Source: Mesorhizobium australicum WSM2073
Lineage (GTDB): Bacteria > Pseudomonadota > Alphaproteobacteria > Rhizobiales > Rhizobiaceae
Length of the DNA stretch: 64,000 nucleotides
Assembly: GCF_000230995.2 (NCBI RefSeq)
Contig: NC_019973.1
Span: 2,308,001 to 2,372,000 of the forward strand
Direction of reading: 5' to 3'
The position numbers and the translations under genes are program-made. Within the stretch, counting starts at the first letter, position 1. Each line of letters starts with the position of its first letter. Shown here piece after piece: positions 57,380-64,000 of the stretch. The notes under the pieces were generated by a model, which was not told the DNA's origin, did not search any database, and worked only from the letters and a program-made list of their open reading frames with translations.

Positions 57380-57394
57380 AGCATTTATAATGCT
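57380..57394. promoter_or_regulatory. inverted repeat overlapping the LysR start
   Basis: AGCAT-TTATA-ATGCT (57380-57394) is an inverted repeat with a 5-nt centre, of the right size for a LysR-type site in the 87-nt gap before the divergent LysE gene. It overlaps the first ATG of the LysR gene (57390). Confidence 0.4.
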
Positions 57395-58268
57395 GATGAT
57401 GATCCGCAATCTCGATACCAGTCTCATGCGCACCTTCGTCACCGTCGCCGACAAGGCCAGCATGACGGCGGCGGCCAACGCGCTGCACCTGACTCAGGGC
57501 GCGGTCAGCCAGCAGGTCAAGCGGCTGGAAGACACGCTCGGCTGCGGGCTGTTCGAGCGCGACCGGCGCGGTCTGCGGCTGACCCATTCCGGCGAGCGGC
57601 TGTTCGACAAGGCAAGGCGCCTGCTCAGCCTCAATGACGAGATATGGACCGAGATGGTGGGGAGCGCTGTCGCCGGACAGGTGCGGCTCGGCGTTCCCTA
57701 CGACCTTGTCGGCACCTTGCTGGCTCCCGTCCTGAAGGCCTATGCCGAGGCCTATCCGCAGGTCGAGATATCGCTGGTCTGCGCCTCCTCGCCGGAACTG
57801 GCGGCGGCACTGGCGGCCGGAACCATCGACCTCGCGGTAATCGAGGAGCGGGTCGGCCCGACCTCTGGCGAATGCCTGGCCATCGATCGGTTGGTCTGGG
57901 TCGGCGCAAGGGGTGGGGTGGCTCGCGCCAAGCGGCCATTGCCCGTCTCGATCGTTGCCGACACCTGCGCCTTCCGGCCGGTGGTGCTGGCGGCACTTAA
58001 CGAGCATGGGCTGGAATGGCGCAGCGTGTTCGAGAACGGCAACATCGACGCGACGACCGCGACGGTGCGTTCCGACCTCGCCGTCACCACATGGCTCGCT
58101 GCCACCGTGCCAGCCGATCTCGACATATTGCCGTTCGACACCGGCCTGCCGCCGCTGCCGAATTTTGCCATCAACCTGCACCTGCCGAGGCATGGCGTGA
58201 GCACGGCGGCGCAGGAATTCGCACGCCATATACGTGATGGGCTGGCGCGGCGATCGCAGGCTGCTTGA
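57390..58268 (+). CDS. LysR-family transcriptional regulator
   Basis: 292 residues from ATG 57390; ATGs at 57396 and 57399 are equally plausible. N-terminal HTH (SLMRTFVTVADKASMTAAANALHLTQGAVSQQVKRLEDTLG) and an effector-binding domain. Divergent from a LysE exporter, a common LysR/LysE (ArgP-like) pairing, so it likely activates that exporter in response to a ligand. Ligand unknown. Confidence 0.9.
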   Translation: MLMMIRNLDTSLMRTFVTVADKASMTAAANALHLTQGAVSQQVKRLEDTLGCGLFERDRRGLRLTHSGERLFDKARRLLSLNDEIWTEMVGSAVAGQVRLGVPYDLVGTLLAPVLKAYAEAYPQVEISLVCASSPELAAALAAGTIDLAVIEERVGPTSGECLAIDRLVWVGARGGVARAKRPLPVSIVADTCAFRPVVLAALNEHGLEWRSVFENGNIDATTATVRSDLAVTTWLAATVPADLDILPFDTGLPPLPNFAINLHLPRHGVSTAAQEFARHIRDGLARRSQAA

Positions 58269-58277
58269 TGCCCGAAT

Positions 58278-58928
58278 TTACTTCCAGTTCTTGCGCCGCT
58301 CGAGTTCGGCCTGGGATGGCTCGCCCGTGACAAAGGAGCCGACCTTGATTTCGCCCGCGCGCTCATAGGTCGCGATGATGACGCCGGTGGTCGAAGTCTG
58401 CGATTTGACAAGCTTGAAAGCGGCCGGCATCGCGGCCTCGCCGAACAGCCGCTTGCCCTTGCCCAGCAACAGCGGGAAGATCATCAGCCGGATCTCGTCG
58501 ATCAGCCCGTTGGCGAGCAGGGTCTGAATGAGATCGCCAGATCCCTGGATGAGCAGGTCAGGTCCATCTTCCTGCTTGAGGCGACGCAAAGCCGTGATGA
58601 TATCGGGCCCAAGCGCGTGCGTGTTCTGCCAGGTCAAAGTATCCGGCCGATGGGTCGCCACATACTTGGTCGCGGGGTTGAACGCATCCGCGATCGGATC
58701 TTTCTGGTAGGGCCAGTACGCGGCGAAGATGTCGTAGGTTCTGCGGCCGAGCAGCAGGGCGAAGGGTTTGGAGAACAATTCCTCCATTGCCGCGCCTCCC
58801 ACCTCGTCAAAATAGTGGAACGTCCAGCCGCCGAATTCGAAGCCACCGACCGGATCCTCTTCCGGCCCTCCCGGCGCCTGCATGACGCCATCGAGGCTGA
58901 CGAAGGTCGCGGCGATGATCTTTCTCAT
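58278..58928 (-). CDS. dihydrofolate-reductase-like protein (RibD C-terminal domain)
   Basis: 216 residues. RibD_C fold: MRKIIAATFVSLDGVMQAPGG near the start, then FALLLGRRTYDIFAAYWP and the C-terminal GSGDLIQTLLANGLIDEIRLMIFPLLLGKGKRLF. NADPH-dependent reductase of unknown substrate. The ATG at 58928 is chosen after an AGGGAGAG SD; the longer frame to 58958 is not supported. It converges with the LysR gene. Confidence 0.9.
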   Translation of the reverse strand: MRKIIAATFVSLDGVMQAPGGPEEDPVGGFEFGGWTFHYFDEVGGAAMEELFSKPFALLLGRRTYDIFAAYWPYQKDPIADAFNPATKYVATHRPDTLTWQNTHALGPDIITALRRLKQEDGPDLLIQGSGDLIQTLLANGLIDEIRLMIFPLLLGKGKRLFGEAAMPAAFKLVKSQTSTTGVIIATYERAGEIKVGSFVTGEPSQAELERRKNWK

Positions 58929-59039
58929 TGTGCTCTCCCTTGCTTGCGGCCACGCCATCGCGGCCGGACTTCAACCCAAGGACGGAGCAACCGCGCCCGT
59001 CCCGACAAAGGCCGCGAGATTTGGTCCGCCCTCGATAGG

Positions 59040-59876
59040 TCAGCCGCGGACGCTCACGGCTTTCGACGAGAACCAGACATGCTCGAAGATCGCCGTGGCG
59101 GTGCGGTCCGGCTGCCTGTCCTCGACCAGCCAGATCGAGCGGCTGCGCGTGGCCTGCTCGCGTGTCGGGATCTTCGCCGCAAGATCCGCGAGCGAGGCGC
59201 CGAAGCATGGGATGAACCAGGCACGCATGAACGGATCGCAGGCAAAGCCCTTTTCGGTGCGGGTCACCAGCATCGCCAGCGGGACGCGCTCGGCGGGACG
59301 CCAGGGGAAGATCATGCGGCCGCCGGGGCGCAACGCTTTCAGCCATCCGGCGGGAGGGGCGACGACACCGGCATTGACATAAATGATGTCGGACGGCGGC
59401 AGCGGCGACGTCACGGCATCGCCATGGACAATGGTCGCATTGCCGTAGGTTTCGAGATTCTTGCGCGCCAACCCGGCCAGGTTTTCGTCGATCTCGAAGG
59501 CGGTGATGGTGCCGCATGGCGAAACCAGTTTGGCCAGCAAAGCTGTGTAGTAACCGCTGCCGGCGCCGATATGCGTGATGGCCTCACCAGGCTTTGGCGC
59601 GAGTTTTCCGATCCACATGGCGTGCAGGAAGGGCTCGCCATTGTTGATGCCCTTGTCGGTATCGAGCGCCACCAGAACGTTCTGGCAGATGTGGGCCGGA
59701 TCGGCGCTTGGCGTGGTGACCGTGCCGTTGCCGGTGATGACCGTCCATGGGCCGGGGCCGAGGAAGGCCTCGCGCGGTACGCTGGCGAACACCTCTTCCA
59801 GGCGCGGGTCCGATGAGGCGGCGTTGACCGCCATCAGCCGCGCGTAGAATGTCCGGATGTCTTCGAGCTCGCTCAT
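59040..59876 (-). CDS. protein-L-isoaspartate O-methyltransferase-like protein
   Basis: 278 residues. The SAM-binding motif ITHIGAGSGYYTALLAKL (about residues 105-122) and the preceding IGKLAPKPGE match the PCMT fold; further motif ITAFEIDENL binds SAM. The C-terminal 80 residues extend beyond the core. It may repair isoaspartyl residues or act on another carboxylate. The ATG at 59876 is chosen because the N-terminus fits the family; the same frame stays open into mntH, where it is antiphase. 53 nt downstream of mntH. Confidence 0.87.
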   Translation of the reverse strand: MSELEDIRTFYARLMAVNAASSDPRLEEVFASVPREAFLGPGPWTVITGNGTVTTPSADPAHICQNVLVALDTDKGINNGEPFLHAMWIGKLAPKPGEAITHIGAGSGYYTALLAKLVSPCGTITAFEIDENLAGLARKNLETYGNATIVHGDAVTSPLPPSDIIYVNAGVVAPPAGWLKALRPGGRMIFPWRPAERVPLAMLVTRTEKGFACDPFMRAWFIPCFGASLADLAAKIPTREQATRSRSIWLVEDRQPDRTATAIFEHVWFSSKAVSVRG

Positions 59877-59929
59877 GGCATCGGGAAGATAGCGCGATCC
59901 GGCGGTTTGTCCCGTGATTAAACGGAACT

Positions 59930-61294
59930 TCAGCCAACCCCGAACATGGTGTCGTAGAGCAGCTTGAAATTGAGCACCAGGATGATTGCCGCGACCACCC
60001 AGGCCAGTGCGGCGACGCCGCGCGGGATGGCGAGATTGCCCATCTTCTTCTTGTCGGACACGAACTGCACCAGCGGGACGACCGCGAAAGGCAGCTGCAT
60101 GGACAACACCACCTGGCTGAAGACCAGCAACTGGCCAGTGCCCTTCTCGCCATAGAGCGCGGTGACGACCACCACCGGTATGATGGCGAGGCCGCGGGTC
60201 AGCAGGCGCCGCGCCCAGTTCGGGATGCGCAGGCGCAGAAAACCTTCCATGATGATCTGGCCGGCGAGCGTCGCCGTCACCGTCGAATTCAAGCCCGACG
60301 CCAGCAGTGCCACGGCAAACAGGATCGAGGCGATGCCGAGGCCAAGCAGCGGCGACAGCAGCTTGAAAGCCTGGTCGATCTCGGCGACATCCTGGTGGCC
60401 GGTTTCGTGGAAGGCGACGGCCGCGACGATCAGGATGGCGGCGTTGACGAACAGCGCCAGCATCAGGGCGATGGTGGAGTCCGTCGTCGCCCATTTGATG
60501 GCATCTCGTTTTCCGGCCTCCGTGCGCTCATAGGCGCGGGTCTGCACGATCGAGGAATGCAGGTAGAGATTGTGCGGCATCACCGTTGCGCCGATGATGC
60601 CGATGGCGATGTAGAGCATCGCCGGATTGGTGACGATTTCGGAGGACGGCACGAACATCGAATGCAGGATCGTGCCGGCCGGCGGAGCGGCAACGAAGAT
60701 CTGGATGGCAAAGCAGCTGAAGATGATGACCAAAAGCGCGACGACGAAGGCTTCGAGATAGCGGAACCCCTTGTTCATCAGGAGCAGAACCAGGAAAGCG
60801 TCGAGCGCGGTGAGCATGGCGCCGCCGATCAGCGGGATGCCGAACAAAAGCTGCAGCGCGATCGCGGTGCCGATCACCTCGGCGAGGTCGCAGGCGATGA
60901 TGGCGAGTTCGCAGGCGATCCACAGCACGAGATTGACGGGGCGCGGATAGTAGGCGCGGCAGGCCTGGGCGAGGTCGCGGCCGGTGGCGATGCCAAGGCG
61001 CGCGGCCAGCGCCTGCAGCAGGATCGCCATCAGGTTGGACAGCATGATGATGAACAAAAGCGTGTAGCCGAACTGCGCGCCGCCGGCGAGGTCGGTCGCC
61101 CAGTTGCCCGGGTCCATGTAGCCGACCGAGACCATGTAGCCGGGACCCATGAAGGCGAACAAGCGGCGGAACCAGACGCCTGATGTCGGCACCGCGATGG
61201 AGGAGTTGACCTCGCGCAGGCTGGGCTGATCGTCTTCATCCCGTCTGGCGAACCGCCATGCGGACCGGGAGGTTGTGACGTCTGCTTCTGACAT
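59930..61294 (-). CDS. mntH: Nramp-family divalent metal transporter
   Basis: 454 residues with about 11 helices. Nramp motifs: [14 protein letters not shown] (DPGN metal-binding motif), and the [10 protein letters not shown] helix six motif. It imports Mn2+ (and possibly Fe2+) with protons. A DtxR-family regulator is divergent from it, over a 233-nt gap, in a typical mntH/mntR pairing. Ends with the unusual, short tail TMFGVG. Start ATG 61294. Confidence 0.94.
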   Translation of the reverse strand: MSEADVTTSRSAWRFARRDEDDQPSLREVNSSIAVPTSGVWFRRLFAFMGPGYMVSVGYMDPGNWATDLAGGAQFGYTLLFIIMLSNLMAILLQALAARLGIATGRDLAQACRAYYPRPVNLVLWIACELAIIACDLAEVIGTAIALQLLFGIPLIGGAMLTALDAFLVLLLMNKGFRYLEAFVVALLVIIFSCFAIQIFVAAPPAGTILHSMFVPSSEIVTNPAMLYIAIGIIGATVMPHNLYLHSSIVQTRAYERTEAGKRDAIKWATTDSTIALMLALFVNAAILIVAAVAFHETGHQDVAEIDQAFKLLSPLLGLGIASILFAVALLASGLNSTVTATLAGQIIMEGFLRLRIPNWARRLLTRGLAIIPVVVVTALYGEKGTGQLLVFSQVVLSMQLPFAVVPLVQFVSDKKKMGNLAIPRGVAALAWVVAAIILVLNFKLLYDTMFGVG

Positions 61295-61356
61295 GAAAAG
61301 GCTTTCCGCGACTTCCGGAGGATGCCCTCAAGGTATGCCATGGCTCAACATTATGC

Positions 61357-61367
61357 AATAGGCTATA
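61357..61367. promoter_or_regulatory. short palindrome in the mntH/mntR gap
   Basis: A short palindrome ATAG-G-CTAT (61358-61366) sits in an AT-rich stretch (about 61350-61375), 64 nt upstream of mntH's start, and could be part of an MntR site. Weak evidence. Confidence 0.25.
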
Positions 61368-61527
61368 TTTCATTGTCGGTGCTTTTTAGCATGTCGCGCT
61401 GTGCGTGCGAGGATGACGCCCCCGGAGACGCCGGTTGCGCCTCTCTCGGAATGCAAATAAACGGCCTGAAGAATCAGAGCCCGTGCTATAAAAGCAGGGA
61501 CGGCAAACTCCCGAGGAGGAGCGCGCA

Positions 61528-61977
61528 TTGGCGCTGAAGAACAGACCGGTCCCGCGTGAGCCGTTGCTCGATGCCGATGTCCATTCGGAAGGGTTCCGGC
61601 AGACGCGCGAAGCGCGCCGCAGCGCGCTGGTCGAGGATTATGTCGAACTGATCGCCGACCTGATCGAGGACGGCAACGAGGCGCGCCAGGTCGACATCGC
61701 CGCGCGCCTCGGCGTCGCCCAACCGACGGTGGCCAAGATGCTGACGCGGCTATGCGCCGACGGGCTGGTGTCGCGAAAGCCCTATCGCGGCGTGTTCCTG
61801 ACCGATGCCGGCCGCAAGGTCGCAGAGGAAAGCCGCATCCGCCACCAGACGGTCGAGGCCTTTCTGCGCTCGCTCGGCGTCAGCGCCGAGACGGCGCGCA
61901 TCGATGCCGAGGGCATCGAACACCATGTCAGCGCCGAGACGCTGGAAGCGTTCCGCAAGGCGATGACGGCGCGCTGA
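61528..61977 (+). CDS. mntR: manganese-responsive transcriptional regulator MntR (DtxR family)
   Basis: 149 residues. Iron-dependent-repressor HTH ([38 protein letters not shown]) followed by a short dimerisation domain with the metal-binding residues His/Glu near [31 protein letters not shown]. The start is TTG at 61528 with an AGGAGG SD. It is divergent from mntH and would repress it under Mn2+ excess. Length matches MntR rather than the larger IdeR/DtxR. Confidence 0.9.
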   Translation: MALKNRPVPREPLLDADVHSEGFRQTREARRSALVEDYVELIADLIEDGNEARQVDIAARLGVAQPTVAKMLTRLCADGLVSRKPYRGVFLTDAGRKVAEESRIRHQTVEAFLRSLGVSAETARIDAEGIEHHVSAETLEAFRKAMTAR

Positions 61978-62081
61978 AGCGCTTCATTGCCGCGTTTTCG
62001 ACCATGTTAGCCGCTGGAACCGCCGGCGCTTATGCGCGTTCCCCTCTCATTGCGCGCCTATCGCGCGCCAGGGAGGAAGCA

Positions 62082-62270
62082 ATGGGCATCGAGCAGGCAC
62101 CGACCGCAAAAGGCAAGCAGGCAGCCACAGGATTGGAACAGGCGGCCGCCAGGGACGAGCGCAAGACCGAGGCCGAAACGGGACATCCGCTGAAGAAAGG
62201 CGCCGATCGTTTCGAGGAACGCTCGAAAAGCTCCGACGGCAAGAGCGCCGGCGCCAAGCAGAAAGAGTAA
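62082..62270 (+). CDS. small hydrophilic protein (62 aa)
   Basis: 62 residues, very rich in Lys, Glu, Ala and Gly, probably unstructured in isolation (GKQAATGLEQAAARDERK, then RFEERSKSSDGKSAG). It has a strong GGGAGG SD 6 nt before ATG 62082, which supports translation. No family recognised; resembles small stress-induced proteins of Rhizobiales. Starts 104 nt after mntR. Confidence 0.7.
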   Translation: MGIEQAPTAKGKQAATGLEQAAARDERKTEAETGHPLKKGADRFEERSKSSDGKSAGAKQKE

Positions 62271-62290
62271 GCGGCAGCAGTTCTGGACCG

Positions 62291-63129
62291 ATGCGGATGA
62301 CCATCGAGTGGCGCCCGCCTGAACGCTTTGTCTTTCAGGGACATTCGATTGCCTGGGGCGTCATGGGGGAAGGACCGCCCGCCGTCGTTCTCCACGGCAC
62401 GCCATTCTCCTCGGTCGAGTGGCGCCGCATCGCGCCATGGCTGGCGAAGCAGCGACGCGTCCACTATTTCGACATGCTTGGCTATGGCTGGTCGGACAAG
62501 CCGGACGGCGATGTGTCGCGTGGCATGCAGAAAGAGCTGTTCGCGGCGCTCTATGCCCACTGGAAGCTGGAACGGCCCGACGTGGTCGCGCATGATTTCG
62601 GCGGATCGACCGCTCTGCGCGGTCATCTGCTCAACGGTTGGAGTTCCGCTCGATGGTGCTGATCGATCCAGTGGCGATCAGCCCGCAAGGTTCGCCGCTG
62701 GTCCAGGCAGCCAGGCAGAACGAGAAGGTTTTTGCCGGGCTGCCCGCATATGTCCACGAAGCGATCTTGCGGGCCTACATCGATGGCGCGACGGACAATT
62801 CGTTGCGCACAGACGAGATGCAGGCCTATCTGCGTCCATGGCTTGGCGACGAGGGCCAGAAGGCGTTCTGGAGGCAAGTCGCGCAGGTGGACGACAAGTA
62901 CACGGAGGAAGTGGAGTGGCGATATGGCGAGATTCGCTGTCCGGTCACCATCCTGTGGGGCGAAAATGACGATTGGATCCCGATAAAGGACGGCCGGGAG
63001 CTGGCGCGGCGCATTCCCGGTGCGACGTTTCAGACAGTCGCCGGCGCCAAGCATCTCGTCCAGGAAGACGCGCCGGAGGCGATCGCCGCAACGGTCCTCC
63101 AGTTCTGGCGGAGCCTGGAAGGCGGCTAG
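62291..63129 (+). pseudogene. alpha/beta hydrolase (haloalkane-dehalogenase-like) with a one-base frameshift
   Basis: Frame one (62291-62662) gives a normal start (FQGHSIAWGVMGEGPPAVVLHGTPFSS) through the nucleophile region VVAHDFGGSTALRGHLLNG. Frame two then continues LEFRSMVLIDPVAISPQG to the end at 63129 with the catalytic His in VAGAKHLVQEDAPEAI. The junction near 62637 has AACGG-TTGGAG, where one base is missing to give G-L-E. Combined length fits the family (about 279 residues). A nucleophile Asp is present in AHDFGG (HDFGG). Either a recent frameshift or a sequencing error. Substrate unknown. Confidence 0.75.
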
Positions 63130-63452
63130 GGCGGTTCAGCGTTTGATAGAACCGCCGGACCGGCCCAATTTCCTTCGCTGGTCTTCGGCTCGTCTGATAT
63201 CTCGCGCTTGACCGTGTCGCGCACGCTGGCCAGCGCCGGCACCGAAAACTGGCTGCTATTGTCGGCGTCGCGGGTGAGGCCGAGCGTGGGACCGAGCAAA
63301 TGGCTGATCGACAGGCCGCCGCGCTCCAGCGCCTGCAACGTGGCCGGATCGGTGACGGCGACGCTGGGATCGAGCGTCACCGCGCCGGCATTCGCAAGCC
63401 CGAGGCACGGCAACGCCACCGGCATCGACAGGAAACACCTGATCGTCCTCAA
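63126..63452 (-). CDS. small exported hypothetical protein
   Basis: 108 residues from a TTG at 63452. A signal-like N-terminus (RTIRCFLSMPVALPCLGLANAGA) precedes a mature part with DPSVAVTDPATLQALERGGLSISHLLG, low in cysteine. Either TTG 63452 or ATG 63425 could be the start. Its stop overlaps the hydrolase stop by 4 nt, convergent. I do not recognise a family; it may be non-coding. Confidence 0.45.
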   Translation of the reverse strand: MRTIRCFLSMPVALPCLGLANAGAVTLDPSVAVTDPATLQALERGGLSISHLLGPTLGLTRDADNSSQFSVPALASVRDTVKREISDEPKTSEGNWAGPAVLSNAEPP

Positions 63453-63645
63453 GCCTGGAACCCCCTTCCAATGCCGGCGATGCGACAGGCCTTGCGGCGC
63501 TCCCGGCCAGTGTGGTGGAGCGGCCATGCGGCGCTGCCTGGCCACAAAAATGCTGTGACTTGGAGCAACCATTGCGATACTTGTTTGTTGGATTGAGCCG
63601 GCCCTGCCGGAGCAATGGGGAAGTTTGCAGCACGAGGAGTTGCCA

Positions 63646-64000
63646 TGCTCTGGAGAGGCCGTCGTCAGAGTGACAATATCGAGGACGACCGCAGCGATGG
63701 CGGCGGCGGCGGGATCGGTGGTGGTGGCGGCCAGTTCCGCATTCCGATCGGTGGCCGCGCCGGTGGCGGCGGTAGCATATTCCTCGTCATCCTGGTGGTG
63801 CTGGCAGGATGGTATTTCGGCTTTGATCCCTCAACGATCCTGGGCGGTGGCGACGGTGGCCTGCTGCCAGGCGGCGGTGGCCAGATATCGGACAACAGCG
63901 GCGGCCAGGACAGCGGCGCAACGCCAGCCAATGACGAGATGAAGCAGTTCGTGGCGACCGTGCTCGCCGAGACGGAAGACACCTGGACCGGCATCTTCAA
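63646..64000 (+). CDS. putative neutral zinc metallopeptidase, N-terminal part (runs off window)
   Basis: Partial; 118 residues visible. It starts MLWRGRRQSDNIEDDRSD, which is characteristic of the YpfJ/'neutral zinc metallopeptidase' family, followed by Gly-rich repeats and one TM helix (about residues 44-62, IFLVILVVLAGWYFGF). The C-terminal zinc-binding HExxH region is beyond the window edge. The ATG at 63646 follows GAGGAG. Likely membrane-anchored. Confidence 0.85.

Overview
The window looks like a chromosomal segment of an alphaproteobacterium of the order Rhizobiales, most likely Mesorhizobium or a close relative. This rests on high GC, the gene order greA - LPS core genes - lrp - trxB - lsrB/vtlR - abcR-type sRNA as I remember it from rhizobia, a rhizobial GH16 glycanase with a type I exporter, and short palindromic intergenic elements (core CTCCCCGT...ACGGGGAG). 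The assignment comes from sequence reading and memory; no search was run.

Layout. 1-1.2 kb: a small membrane protein and a decayed adenylate-cyclase tail. 1.4-7.3 kb: an EamA permease, then an operon of a secreted GH16 glycanase with RTX-like repeats and its type I ABC exporter and membrane-fusion protein. 7.3-13.6 kb: a CNNM/CorC membrane protein, a frameshifted LssY-like gene, a ChaC gamma-glutamylcyclotransferase, two extensin-like M15-type proteins, a DUF3775 protein and a secreted TPR protein. 13.6-22.5 kb: greA followed by a complete ADP-heptose and inner-core LPS set (waaC, waaF, hldD, hldE, gmhA, gmhB, and a WaaE-like GT2), interrupted by a type II toxin-antitoxin pair and a LysE exporter. 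22.7-26.6 kb: Lrp regulator, trxB, lsrB/vtlR, a methyltransferase-like membrane protein, then a 740-nt gene-free stretch with an AbcR-like sRNA and a second hairpin that exposes an anti-Shine-Dalgarno loop. 26.6-34.3 kb: an EF-G paralogue, a GGDEF-EAL protein, a cupin, aspartate aminotransferase and two coupled EAL genes. 34.3-46.1 kb: GST, cspA, MGMT, a lytic transglycosylase, a GNAT protein, a ThuEFG-like sugar ABC transporter without an adjacent ATPase, a DUF899 protein, YihY, DUF4142, cupin and RidA proteins.

46.1-48.3 kb is an AT-richer island: a two-gene operon pairing a DGQHR-type (GGQHR) ParB/DndB-like protein with a HEPN-type protein, inserted between ridA and carB. It is the best candidate for an undescribed (defence-type) system. 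48.3-53.3 kb: carB, interspersed palindromes and an SH3-domain protein. 53.4-58.9 kb: three divergent regulator/target pairs (ArsR/MFS, MarR/SDR, LysR/LysE), each with an inverted or repeated motif between the genes, then a RibD-C reductase. 59-64 kb: a PCMT-like methyltransferase, mntH with mntR, a small hydrophilic protein, a frameshifted alpha/beta hydrolase, a small secreted protein and the start of a zinc metallopeptidase that runs off the window.

Functional threads: envelope and exopolysaccharide biology (heptose core, glycanase secretion, extensin-like and lytic enzymes), c-di-GMP turnover (three EAL proteins), redox and post-transcriptional control (trxB, LsrB, AbcR), and many small regulators. 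No rRNA, tRNA, CRISPR array, intact insertion sequence or integrase was seen.
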